Shown: in pieces, positions 1-7,240 of the stretch
How the letters are laid out: each line of letters opens with the position of its first letter
Position numbering within the stretch: position 1 is the first letter of the stretch
NCBI GenBank assembly: GCA_002428455.1
Contig: DIWL01000088.1
Location: 1 to 13,958, forward strand
Direction: 5' to 3'
Source: Anaerolineaceae bacterium UBA6107
GTDB taxonomy: Bacteria; Chloroflexota; Anaerolineae; Anaerolineales; Anaerolineaceae
DNA: 13,958 nucleotides
Notes under the pieces: model-generated
What the model saw: only the letters and a program-made list of their open reading frames with translations
Told to the model about the DNA's origin: nothing
Database searches by the model: none
Position numbers and translations under genes: made by a program

Positions 1-189
1 TTGTGTGATCAGGCGCATGCCCCGTTCCCACCAGGCGGAGACATGCGCCAGCAGATCGGGGAAACACTGGTAACCCTGGACAAATAGATAGCGTTTTTGT
101 TGGTCTGGTGTAAGCTGCTGGAACTGAGCAGGAAGTTCACCCCAATAATCCAACGCCAATTGGATCTTATCCAAGTCCAACCTCTCCAT
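1..189 (-). CDS. Probable ClbS/DfsB-like (DinB-type) four-helix protein, partial, 5' end only
   Basis: This is an open reading frame on the minus strand that starts with ATG (complement of 187-189) and stays open to the window edge, giving the first 63 residues. A Shine-Dalgarno AGGAG (complement of 198-202) sits 8 bases before the start, which supports this start. The visible part reads as amphipathic helices and includes LLAHVSAWWERGM, which resembles the LLAHxxAWWExG segment of ClbS/DfsB-type DinB-superfamily four-helix proteins. Members of that superfamily include small-molecule detoxifying enzymes and many uncharacterised proteins. The assignment rests on one motif in a truncated protein and is tentative. 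The substrate cannot be guessed. The gene diverges from the pheS leader, and its own promoter was not recognised. Confidence 0.55.
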   Translation of the reverse strand, partial: MERLDLDKIQLALDYWGELPAQFQQLTPDQQKRYLFVQGYQCFPDLLAHVSAWWERGMRLITQ

Positions 190-243
190 ACTCCGTACTC
201 CTTTTTTGGGTCAATAGATCATTCTATACCAAAGAAGTTTCCC

Positions 244-272
244 TTGCCCTTTTTACTCCCCTCCACTATAAT
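244..272 (+). promoter_or_regulatory. Sigma70-type promoter of the pheS-pheT T-box transcript
   Basis: A -35 box TTGCCC (244-249) and a perfect -10 box TATAAT (267-272) are separated by exactly 17 bases. Transcription would start near 279-280, just before the first conserved T-box sequences. The spacing, the -10 match and the position upstream of the leader make this a convincing call from sequence alone. Confidence 0.8.
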
Positions 273-279
273 ACCGCTC

Positions 280-550
280 ATAAGGCGTTGACGGAGGAAA
301 GTAAACCGGGGAAACCCGACAGGGACGCGGGAACATGGACTGAAATTCCCGCCCGGCAGGATCCGGTTGAAGTTCCCTCCCGAGCCGCTCAGGTGAAACC
401 ACGTGGAAATTAGTCTGAGCCGCCCGGCCCGGCGTTAACGGGGCAGCCGATGAAATGTTGATGAGTCGGAACAAGCGGGTCACAATGTGACCAATCTGGG
501 TGGTACCGCGGGCAAACTTTCCCGTCCCTTTAATAAGGACGGGTATTTTT
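280..550 (+). promoter_or_regulatory. T-box leader (tRNA-Phe-sensing riboswitch) of pheS-pheT
   Basis: T-box leaders bind uncharged tRNA and let transcription continue into aminoacyl-tRNA synthetase genes. The Stem I base pairs 293-297 (GGAGG) with 376-380 (CCTCC). The next helix pairs 304-309 (AACCGG) with 363-368 (CCGGTT). Between them lies the specifier loop, with AAAGTA (298-303) on the left and GAAG then TTC (373-375) on the right, the usual loop-E arrangement. TTC is a phenylalanine codon and fits the downstream genes. A distal hairpin pairs 327-333 with 346-352. The hallmark T-box GGGTGGTACCGCGG is at 498-511. Its TGGT bulge would pair with an ACCA tRNA end, as expected for A73 of tRNA-Phe. 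A small hairpin at 478-492 precedes it. The leader ends in an intrinsic terminator, so control is by transcription attenuation. Confidence 0.95.
521..550 (+). terminator. Intrinsic (attenuator) terminator of the T-box leader
   Basis: A 7-bp stem CCCGTCC (521-527) / GGACGGG (537-543) with a 9-base loop is followed by TATTTTT (544-550). It lies directly after the T-box sequence and 16 bases before pheS. It is therefore the regulated terminator that antitermination by uncharged tRNA-Phe would disrupt. Confidence 0.9.
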
Positions 551-566
551 ATCACAGGAGACAATA

Positions 567-1637
567 ATGAGCGGACTGAGCATCCTGGACGAGCTGGAAC
601 AGATCGCCACGAGCGCGGCGAGTGAGCTGGATACACTGGAAAGCGAGGAAGCCCTGCTGGCATGGCGCAATGCTTACTTCGGCAAGAACGCCCTGGTAGT
701 GAAAGCGTTTTCATTACTGGGGACATTGCCCCCCGCTGAACGCCCTCTGGTGGGTCAGGCTGCCAACCGCGCCAAGGTCGCGCTAGAAGCGGCCTACACC
801 CAGAGAGCCCAGGCGCTCAAGGAAGCTGCCCTGGCGCGTTCACTGGCCGGTGAAAGCCTTGATATTACCCTGCCCGGTCGCCCCGTTCAGCGCGGAAGGT
901 TGCACCCCGATACGCAGATCCTGCGTGAACTGCTGGACATTTTCAGCGACATGGGCTTCCAGGTCTTCCAGTCACGCGAGGTGGAGACCGATGAGTACAA
1001 TTTCCAACTGCTCAATTTTCCGGTCGGTCACCCGGCGCGCGACATGCAGGACACTTACTTCATGGATGTGGCTGACCGCGGGGATAATCCCCTCGTGCTG
1101 CGCACGCACACCTCGCCGGGGCAGATCCGTGTAATGCGGGAGATCTCCTCGCTCAACCCGGTCGATCCCCCGCCGGTGCGCGTCATCGTGCCCGGCATGG
1201 TGTACCGTTATGAGCAGGTGGATGTGCGCCATGAAACGCAATTCGACCAGCTGGAAGGGCTGGCGGTGGGTGAAGGCATCACCTTCTCCGATCTGAAAGG
1301 CACGCTGACCGACATGGCACGCCGCCTGTTCGGACCTGACGCGCGTACGCGATTCCGCGCTTCCTATTTCCCTTTCACCGAACCCTCCGCGGAGTTTGAC
1401 ATTCAATGTTTCCAGTGCAAAGGCGCAGGTTGTGGTGTGTGCGGTGGGGGCTGGCTGGAGATCGGCGGCAGCGGCATGGTACATCCGAATGTACTGCGCA
1501 ACGGTGGATACGATCCGGGACGCTTCACCGGTTTTGCTTTTGGTTTCGGTGTGCAGCGCATCGCCATGCTGCGATATGGCATCAACGATATCCGCTACTT
1601 CTGGGACAATGATCTCAGGTTCCTGGAGCAATTTTAA
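567..1637 (+). CDS. pheS: Phenylalanyl-tRNA synthetase alpha subunit
   Basis: PheS is the catalytic subunit of the cytosolic alpha2-beta2 phenylalanyl-tRNA synthetase, which activates Phe with ATP and charges tRNA-Phe. The 356-residue product has the usual length. An N-terminal helical, coiled-coil-like arm (about 1-90) precedes the class II core. Motif 2 region landmarks are GHPARDMQDTYF (154-165) and TSPGQIRVM (172-180). FPFTEPSAEFDI (268-279) and the C-terminal motif 3 GFGVQRIAMLRYGI (326-339) are also visible. Cysteines 281, 284, 289 and 292 lie in a CxxC-x4-CxxC segment before GWLEI, which is common in bacterial PheS. The ATG at 567 follows AGGAG (556-560) with 6 bases between. The gene is first in the operon, under T-box control, and pheT follows after an 87-base gap. 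Confidence 0.98.
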   Translation: MSGLSILDELEQIATSAASELDTLESEEALLAWRNAYFGKNALVVKAFSLLGTLPPAERPLVGQAANRAKVALEAAYTQRAQALKEAALARSLAGESLDITLPGRPVQRGRLHPDTQILRELLDIFSDMGFQVFQSREVETDEYNFQLLNFPVGHPARDMQDTYFMDVADRGDNPLVLRTHTSPGQIRVMREISSLNPVDPPPVRVIVPGMVYRYEQVDVRHETQFDQLEGLAVGEGITFSDLKGTLTDMARRLFGPDARTRFRASYFPFTEPSAEFDIQCFQCKGAGCGVCGGGWLEIGGSGMVHPNVLRNGGYDPGRFTGFAFGFGVQRIAMLRYGINDIRYFWDNDLRFLEQF

Positions 1638-1714
1638 AATCGAAAATCGAGAGTAGAGGGTCGAGATCAGTCAAAATCAATTACGATTCTCGATTCGCAA
1701 CTCTCGTCTTTACG
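1637..1714. repeat. Degenerate heptamer repeat element between pheS and pheT, two inverted blocks
   Basis: Directly after the pheS stop come consecutive 7-base units of a purine-rich type: AAATCGA (1637-1643), AAATCGA (1644-1650), GAGTAGA, GGGTCGA and GATCAGT, to 1671. After a short spacer come units of the complementary, pyrimidine-rich type: ATTACGA (1680-1686), TTCTCGA (1687-1693), TTCGCAA, CTCTCGT and CTTTACG. The two blocks form an imperfect inverted repeat, with 1638-1649 able to pair with 1684-1695 at 11 of 12 positions. The same units flank the four-helix gene at 7241-7768. There is no U-tract after the hairpin, so it does not look like a terminator. Its function is unknown. Confidence 0.7.
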
Positions 1715-1724
1715 GAGAAACGAT

Positions 1725-4265
1725 ATGAAAGCACCCTTATCCTGGTTAAGAGACTTTGTTGAGATCGACATGCCCGTCGCGCGGCTGGCGCACCTGGTGA
1801 CCATGGCCGGCATGGAGGTGGAGGAGATTCGTATCATCGGGCTGCCCCTCCCCGAACCCGGCAGCACCACAGCTCACGTCAGCGGGCTGGCCTGGGACCG
1901 CGAGAAGATCGTTGCCGCAGAAGTGACTGAGGTGATGCCCCATCCCAACGCTGACCGCCTGGTGCTGTGCCGCCTGTTCGACGGGAAAGAGGATCATATC
2001 GTCCTCACCGGTGCACCCAACCTGTACGAATTCAAGGGGATAGGACTGTTAACCCCGCCACTCAAGGTAGCCTATGCGAAGGAAGGTGCACAACTTTACG
2101 ACGGTCACCAGGAAGGCAACGTCCTCACCACACTTAAAAGAACGAAGATCCGCGGGGTCGAATCCTATTCGATGATCTGCTCTGAGAAGGAACTGGGCAT
2201 CTCGGATGAGCACGAAGGCATTATGTTCCTTGATCCGGCCGTCGCAGCCGGTACCCCGCTGGTCGATATCCTCGGAGATGCCGTGCTTGACGTGAACCTG
2301 CTGCCCAGTTTTGCGCGCTGCGCCAGCATCCTCGGCCTTGCGCGCGAAATCGCAGCCATCACTGGTAAAGCGCTCACCACCCCAAAATTTACTCCTCCAC
2401 CTGAGATCGGCTCCGCGGCCTACGCCACGCTCGAGATTACCGATCCGCAGCTCAACCCGCGCTTTGTTCTGGGCTTGATCCGGGACGTGCAAATCCAGGC
2501 CAGTCCGCTGCATGTGCAACACCGCCTCAAACTCGCCGGAATGCGCCCCATCAACAACATGGTGGATGCCACGAACTACGCCATGCTGGAGCTGGGCGAA
2601 CCGCTGCATGCCTTCGATTATGATGTGCTGCAAAAACGCGCTGGTGGAAAACCGGTTAAGATCATTACCCGCACCGCCCGAAATGGCGAGACGCTGGTAA
2701 CCCTGGATAATATCGATCGCAAACTTGATGAAAATACCATCCTCGTTTGTGATGAAGCCGGCATCCTCTCGCTGGCCGGCGTGATGGGTGGGCTCGAGTC
2801 GGAAGTGACCGATACTACCCGCAACATCCTCCTGGAAGGTGCCACCTGGAATATGATCAACATCCGGCGCACCGCGCGGGCGCAGAACCTGCCCTCTGAA
2901 GCGTCCTACCGCTTCACCCGCGGGGTGCATCCCGCCATGGCGGAGACTGGCGTCAGGCGCGGTCTGGACTTGATGAAACTTTGGGCAAACGGAACACCCG
3001 ATGCGCTGCTGGTGGACGCTTACCCGCAGCCGAAATCCGCGCCGGTGGTCGAGATCACCCCCACCGATGTCAAACGCTGGTTGGGTTTGGACCTGAACGT
3101 ACTCACCATCGCTGAGCTACTGGCAAGGCTGGAATTCAAGATTGAAGTGAGTGGAGATACCGTCCGCGCCGCCTGCCCTGATCACCGTATGGATATCGGT
3201 GAGGGGATCACCGGCAAGGCGGACCTGATCGAGGAAGTCGCACGCATCCATGGGTATGACAACATCCCTGAAACGCGCATGGCGGATATTCTACCGCTGC
3301 AGCAGGGCAATCCCCAGCTGCTACACACCGAACGCACCCGCGACCTGCTGGTGGCATTGGGTCTGCAGGAAATTATCAGCTATCGCTGGACCACGCCGGA
3401 AAAGGAAGGTCGCCGCTTGCCGAAAACGGCTGCGGGTGATGATAAGCCGTACCTCAGGATCGCCAATCCTCTTGCATACGAGAAAGCCTTCCTGCGCCAC
3501 AGCGTGCTGGCAAGTTTATTGGATACTGCCGAACGCAACTCCCGGCACGCAGCCCGGCTGGCTTTCTTTGAGATCGGACCCGTGTTCCTTCATTCAGAGG
3601 ATCCCAGCGGCTTGCCGGATGAATTGCAGCGCCTGAGTATCCTCCTGGCAGGTCAACGCAGCTTGCAGGGCTGGCAGAAAGCCGATACCGGAGCGATGGA
3701 TTTCTTCGACCTGAAGGGGATCATCGAAGATCTGCTTGAAGGCCTTGACATCCCGGACGTGGATTTCCAGCTGTCTGACCACCTTGGTTTTCATCCCGGA
3801 AAATGCGCCACCGTTCGCGCCGGCGGAAAACAGCTGGGGGTCATCGGAGAGATCCATCCGGCTGTGCGCGAGCGTTATGATTGGGGCGACACGTTCAAAT
3901 CCCCCATCCTGGCGGCTGACCTGGATATGGACCTCCTGCTCAGCCTGGTGCCCGAACTGACCCGCACCAGGGATGTTCCCTCCTTCCCGGCAGTAATCGA
4001 GGACCTCGCGATTGTGCTGGACGAGACCATCCCGGCTGTTGAATCGGAAAAACTCATTCGCCAGGTAGGAGGTAAACTGCTCGCTGAACTGCATCTATTC
4101 GATGTCTTCCGCGGCGGTCAGATCGGCAGCGGGAAGAAAAGTCTCGCGTATCGGCTTACGTACCAGGCACCCGATCGCACCCTGACGGATAACGAGGTAT
4201 CCCAGGTGCGCAACCGCATCATCAAGCGTCTTGACCAGGAACTCGGTGCGAAACTGAGAAGTTGA
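1725..4265 (+). CDS. pheT: Phenylalanyl-tRNA synthetase beta subunit
   Basis: PheT is the large, non-catalytic subunit that binds tRNA-Phe and edits mischarged tRNA in the alpha2-beta2 enzyme. At 846 residues it is slightly longer than the common length of about 800. An N-terminal B1 segment is followed by an EMAP-II/tRNA-binding domain (about 60-170, with HPNADRL at 73-79). The B3/B4 editing region follows, with NNMVDATNYAMLELGEPLHAFD. Next come a B5 domain, the catalytic-like core with DLIEEVARIHGYDNIP, and a C-terminal FDX-ACB anticodon-binding domain (about 750-846, starting near DVPSFPAVIEDLAIV). The ATG at 1725 follows GGAG (1714-1717) by 7 bases. It is co-transcribed with pheS, and a strong hairpin terminator lies just after the stop. 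Confidence 0.98.
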   Translation: MKAPLSWLRDFVEIDMPVARLAHLVTMAGMEVEEIRIIGLPLPEPGSTTAHVSGLAWDREKIVAAEVTEVMPHPNADRLVLCRLFDGKEDHIVLTGAPNLYEFKGIGLLTPPLKVAYAKEGAQLYDGHQEGNVLTTLKRTKIRGVESYSMICSEKELGISDEHEGIMFLDPAVAAGTPLVDILGDAVLDVNLLPSFARCASILGLAREIAAITGKALTTPKFTPPPEIGSAAYATLEITDPQLNPRFVLGLIRDVQIQASPLHVQHRLKLAGMRPINNMVDATNYAMLELGEPLHAFDYDVLQKRAGGKPVKIITRTARNGETLVTLDNIDRKLDENTILVCDEAGILSLAGVMGGLESEVTDTTRNILLEGATWNMINIRRTARAQNLPSEASYRFTRGVHPAMAETGVRRGLDLMKLWANGTPDALLVDAYPQPKSAPVVEITPTDVKRWLGLDLNVLTIAELLARLEFKIEVSGDTVRAACPDHRMDIGEGITGKADLIEEVARIHGYDNIPETRMADILPLQQGNPQLLHTERTRDLLVALGLQEIISYRWTTPEKEGRRLPKTAAGDDKPYLRIANPLAYEKAFLRHSVLASLLDTAERNSRHAARLAFFEIGPVFLHSEDPSGLPDELQRLSILLAGQRSLQGWQKADTGAMDFFDLKGIIEDLLEGLDIPDVDFQLSDHLGFHPGKCATVRAGGKQLGVIGEIHPAVRERYDWGDTFKSPILAADLDMDLLLSLVPELTRTRDVPSFPAVIEDLAIVLDETIPAVESEKLIRQVGGKLLAELHLFDVFRGGQIGSGKKSLAYRLTYQAPDRTLTDNEVSQVRNRIIKRLDQELGAKLRS

Positions 4266-4271
4266 TATTGG

Positions 4272-4300
4272 CGAGGCCTCCCGGGAGGCCTCGTTTTCTT
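4272..4300 (+). terminator. Intrinsic terminator of the pheS-pheT operon
   Basis: Positions 4272-4293 form a perfect 22-base GC-rich palindrome (CGAGGCCTCCC followed by its exact reverse complement). TTTTCTT follows at 4294-4300. The hairpin begins 6 bases after the pheT stop. In RNA a few central bases would be unpaired. The T-tract is on the + strand, as expected for this operon. Confidence 0.9.
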
Positions 4301-4325
4301 ATAGGAATTATGTGATAATCAATTA

Positions 4326-5429
4326 ATGTTGAAACGCGGTGGTAACACTTCTGCTCGAGAAATTTCTACCCGGAAGCAACACCGGGTCGCTGGGATCTGG
4401 GTTTTGCTCCTGTTGTTGTTCCTCCCCACTTCGGTCGTATTGGCAAACTCACTGCCGCCGCCCTTTCAGATCTACCTGCGGTTCTTCTCGGCGTCTACCC
4501 CGATCCACTCCATCAGCGGGGTTCAACTGGTGGGGTGCGATGACAGCGCCTGTTCCTCACCGCAAAATATGGTCCAATTCGGCGATTGCAGCGCGTCGGG
4601 ATTTCTTACCACTGCTCCGCTGCTGGCAGACAACTGGAAGCTGGAATGCTCCGGACCACGCTGCCTGTTTGAATCCGATTTTCACGAAATCAAAATGCTT
4701 CCACCTTATATTCAGCTGATCATTCAATACGATGCTGATGTACGGCAGTCCACGGTGATCAAGACGCCTGATTGTGATTATTGTACGATCGCCTGGAAGG
4801 TTGACCTCGGAGCACTTGAAGCAACGATCTCATTGGATGAAGAATTCATAAAGCCCGATAGGGCTTTTCGCAGTTTCTTCCCGGCGTACTTGTTCACGAT
4901 CCTCATCGAAGTACTGGCAGCCGTTATATTCGCAGCCATATTCCGTAAGTCACTCGCTCTCTCGACCAGGAGCCTGTCCATATCCACCCTGCTGGCAAAC
5001 CTGCTGTCCTACCCGATCTCCTGGCTGGTGATCCCTGCTTTTGGCCAGTTCCAGGCGGATTTCTACCGCAAGGTAAGCATAATGATCATTGCGGTTGTTG
5101 CGATCGCCACGCTGGTCAGCCTTTACCTGCAGAAAAACAGGGGCAAGATCAAAAAAGGTACCCTGATTGCCCTGGTCATCGCCGTACCGATCTGCGCGGT
5201 ATTGTTCCTCGTTGGCATGTTCATCTCATCCTACGGCAATTACACGGTCCATGTAAGTGGATTACCCTGGGTTACGGTGGTGATCCTGGCTGAGATCTTC
5301 GCTGTGGGTTTCGAAAGCATCATTCTCACCCTGCTGTTGAACGATAAGTTCCCTTACCACAAAGCATTACTGTTCAGCCTCTTTGCCAATGCTGCCAGTT
5401 TTCTACTGGGTCTCCTGCTATTTCCGTAG
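4326..5429 (+). CDS. Uncharacterised membrane protein with exported Cys-containing N-terminal domain
   Basis: I do not recognise this family. The 367-residue product has a basic N-terminus and a hydrophobic segment at 21-40 ending ALA-type before NSLPPP, so a signal peptide or anchor is likely. An extracytoplasmic domain follows (about 41-183) with seven cysteines (71, 76, 88, 108, 113, 150, 153), including CDYC at 150-153. They could form disulfides or hold a cofactor. The C-terminal half has about six membrane helices (near 184-206, 217-239, 250-268, 278-301, 313-338 and 345-366). The ATG at 4326 has no Shine-Dalgarno sequence. Instead TGTGATAAT (4311-4319) resembles an extended -10 box placed so that transcription could begin at the start codon itself. 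The gene stands alone after the pheT terminator and faces the leftward gene run. Confidence 0.75.
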   Translation: MLKRGGNTSAREISTRKQHRVAGIWVLLLLLFLPTSVVLANSLPPPFQIYLRFFSASTPIHSISGVQLVGCDDSACSSPQNMVQFGDCSASGFLTTAPLLADNWKLECSGPRCLFESDFHEIKMLPPYIQLIIQYDADVRQSTVIKTPDCDYCTIAWKVDLGALEATISLDEEFIKPDRAFRSFFPAYLFTILIEVLAAVIFAAIFRKSLALSTRSLSISTLLANLLSYPISWLVIPAFGQFQADFYRKVSIMIIAVVAIATLVSLYLQKNRGKIKKGTLIALVIAVPICAVLFLVGMFISSYGNYTVHVSGLPWVTVVILAEIFAVGFESIILTLLLNDKFPYHKALLFSLFANAASFLLGLLLFP

Positions 5430-5460
5430 CCATAATCCCTTTTCAGATTCTGGAGAAATT

Positions 5461-5497
5461 ACAAAAATCGATCTCCCGATAGTATTGGGAGATCGAT
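5461..5497 (-). terminator. Intrinsic terminator of the leftward kamA-to-CDGSH gene run
   Basis: An 11-bp perfect stem pairs ATCGATCTCCC (5467-5477) with GGGAGATCGAT (5487-5497) around a 9-base loop. Read on the minus strand, the stem is followed directly by TTTTTG (5466-5461), so it terminates leftward transcription coming from the gene ending at 5529. On the plus strand only ATTTGTTG follows, so termination of the gene ending at 5429 would be weaker. It may still act in both directions between these convergent genes. Confidence 0.8.
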
Positions 5498-5528
5498 GGG
5501 ATTTGTTGATAGGTGCTATTTACCAGGG

Positions 5529-6251
5529 TCAAGCTTTTTCATCTCTAAGTTTTTCCTGCTGCACCTTGCGGTGTGTCCCATCGCACAACGGTTTGCACCC
5601 TGATTCACCGCAATTGCACAACGTCACGCGGTTGCGGATTTCAAATGGTTGCTGATCTGCGCGCTCCACTTCGATGTATCCCGTCACCCATAAAGGACCT
5701 TCAATCGGACCTTCAGCGGTAATCTCAACAGTTTGGGCAATTTGCTCCGGTAAGTCCGCTTCAATGTCCTCCTCGTCCTTATTCAACGCATAGGTGTAGG
5801 TTCCGGAAGGACACCGATCGATCATCGCCATGATCTCAGCGCGTACAGCCGGCTCATCTGTCTGCGACACCATTTTGCGGATATTGGTGTTGCGGTTACC
5901 GCAAAATCCCGAATTCATGCACAGACTATGATCACTCTTGACCACGATCCCGTTACCTCTTTCATCTATCTTTTGTCGATCGGCGAATGTGTTGGTATCC
6001 GCGCTTTCAGTCCCTTCAAAGCCAATCGAGCGGTGGGTGCCATCGCAAAAAGGTTTATTACTGGAATGACCACAGCGGCAAAGGAAATATGGATCTTCAG
6101 TATTGAAGACAGTCTCTTTTTTCCAATTGAGCGGCTCGCCGAATTCTGAAACCACCTGGGTTTTCCTGACTAGGGGAATTGCCCCTTCAACCTGGTAAGG
6201 TCCATTTCGCCTAACTATGATCCTACCCTTGTTCGATTTCTTATCAGTCAT
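5529..6251 (-). CDS. Multi-cluster iron-sulfur protein with two CDGSH motifs
   Basis: The protein (240 residues from the chosen start) carries two CDGSH-type [2Fe-2S] motifs of the C-x-C-x8-C-x3-H form. The first is CRCGHSSNKPFCDGTH (Cys58, Cys60, Cys69, His73). The second is CNCGESGCKPLCDGTH (Cys212, Cys214, Cys223, His227). Between them lies a segment with Cys111, Cys117 and CPSG at 147-150, resembling the small ferredoxin-like Fer4_19 (DUF1271) domain. Such proteins are probably cytosolic electron carriers or redox sensors, but a specific partner is unknown. An upstream in-frame ATG would add 20 residues overlapping the reductase gene. I prefer the ATG at 6251 because AGAGGA precedes it at suitable spacing and it leaves a 19-base gap. 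It is the last gene of the leftward run and may serve the adjacent reductase. Confidence 0.88.
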   Translation of the reverse strand: MTDKKSNKGRIIVRRNGPYQVEGAIPLVRKTQVVSEFGEPLNWKKETVFNTEDPYFLCRCGHSSNKPFCDGTHRSIGFEGTESADTNTFADRQKIDERGNGIVVKSDHSLCMNSGFCGNRNTNIRKMVSQTDEPAVRAEIMAMIDRCPSGTYTYALNKDEEDIEADLPEQIAQTVEITAEGPIEGPLWVTGYIEVERADQQPFEIRNRVTLCNCGESGCKPLCDGTHRKVQQEKLRDEKA

Positions 6252-6270
6252 ATGTTCTTTTCCTCTTATC

Positions 6271-7230
6271 CTATTCCTGGTAATTGCCCAGGCATGAGAA
6301 AATGCGGTCAATATCGATCTCGGTCAGTTTTCCGTAGGCTTCTGAAGCGCCCAGGTTTTCATCCAGCTGCTCCAGTCGGGTTGCTCCGGTGATGACGGAA
6401 GAAACCTCCTTGCGGCGCAGGATCCAGGCGATCGCCAGTTGTGCCGGTGTGATATCCAGATCGTTCGCCACTTCGGTCAGGCACTTGACCACTTCAATGC
6501 GCTCGGGAGTAATGTGGTCACGGATCCAGCTGTAATCATCCAGCGAAGCCCTGCTTCCCTTGGGAATGCCGTTATTGTACTTGCCTGAAAGCAGCCCGAA
6601 ATAAAGCGGTGAAAAAGTGGTCAATCCCATGCCAAGCTCGCGCGTCACCGGCATCACGGTGTCTTCCACGCGCTTGCGGTGGAAAAGGTTGTACTGCGGC
6701 TGATCCATCGTCGGCGGGATCAGTCCGAACTCTCGGGCAATGCCGTAAGCCTGCATGATCTGGCTGGCTTCCCACTCAGAAGTTCCCCAGTAGAGGATCT
6801 TTCCCTGGTGGATCAGGTCGGTCATCGTACGCGCCACTTCCTCCACCGGAGTATCGGGGTCATAACGGTGGCAGAAGTAGAGGTCCACGTAATCGGTGCC
6901 CAGTCGCTTGAGGCTGGCGTTGATGGATTCAGTAATGTGCTTGCGCGACAATCCCCGTCCATTTGGACCTTTGAACGTCGGCCAGAACACCTTGCTCGAG
7001 ATCACCAATTCTTCACGCGGCATCGTAGCGATCGCCTTACCCATCACAATCTCCGCTTCGCCATTGGCGTACATGTCCGCGTTGTCGAAGAAATTGATGC
7101 CCTGGTCGAAGGATTCCTTGATCAGGTTGATCGCGGTGGATTCATCGATCTGGTTACCAAAGGTGACCCAGGCGCCAAGCGAGATCTCACTTACCTTTAA
7201 TCCTGATTGTCCTAAACGGCGATAGTGCAT
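6271..7230 (-). CDS. Aldo/keto reductase, Kv-beta/YghZ-like
   Basis: This is a 319-residue (beta/alpha)8 NAD(P)H-dependent oxidoreductase, of typical family length. The catalytic tetrad is visible: Asp49 and Tyr54 in FFDNADMY, Lys80 in ISSK, and His121 in DLYFCHRYD. WGTSEW (148-153) and FSPLYFGLLSGKY (206-218) match the branch that includes voltage-gated K+ channel beta subunits and YghZ-type enzymes, which reduce aldehydes and ketones. The physiological substrate cannot be told. The ATG at 7230 follows GGAGG (complement of 7236-7240) with 5 bases between. The gene starts only 10 bases after the four-helix gene's stop, so its ribosome-binding site touches a heptamer repeat block. It is probably co-transcribed from the kamA promoter. 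The likeness to Kv-beta does not prove a link to the potassium genes at 9338-13527. Confidence 0.93.
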   Translation of the reverse strand: MHYRRLGQSGLKVSEISLGAWVTFGNQIDESTAINLIKESFDQGINFFDNADMYANGEAEIVMGKAIATMPREELVISSKVFWPTFKGPNGRGLSRKHITESINASLKRLGTDYVDLYFCHRYDPDTPVEEVARTMTDLIHQGKILYWGTSEWEASQIMQAYGIAREFGLIPPTMDQPQYNLFHRKRVEDTVMPVTRELGMGLTTFSPLYFGLLSGKYNNGIPKGSRASLDDYSWIRDHITPERIEVVKCLTEVANDLDITPAQLAIAWILRRKEVSSVITGATRLEQLDENLGASEAYGKLTEIDIDRIFSCLGNYQE

Positions 7231-7240
7231 ATTTACCTCC

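Noticed and set aside
97..291. 64-residue open frame on the plus strand
   Set aside because: It overlaps the better-supported minus-strand gene (with Shine-Dalgarno and helical motif) and the pheS promoter, and it has no ribosome-binding site.
253..726. 157-residue open frame on the minus strand
   Set aside because: It lies antisense to the T-box leader and the start of pheS, is rich in Pro, Arg and Ser, and matches no family. It is a shadow of structured GC-rich sequence.
972..1631. 219-residue open frame opposite pheS
   Set aside because: pheS motifs cover the whole stretch, and the antisense product shows no domain or ribosome-binding site.
2049..2930. 293-residue open frame opposite pheT
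   Set aside because: pheT is unambiguous through this region. The antisense frame is open because of codon bias and has low-complexity composition.
5383..5655. 90-residue open frame across the convergent gap
   Set aside because: It overlaps the ends of two supported genes and the terminator hairpin, and has no recognisable motif.
6679..7200. 173-residue open frame opposite the aldo/keto reductase
   Set aside because: The reductase tetrad and full-length family match are on the other strand. This is a mirror frame.
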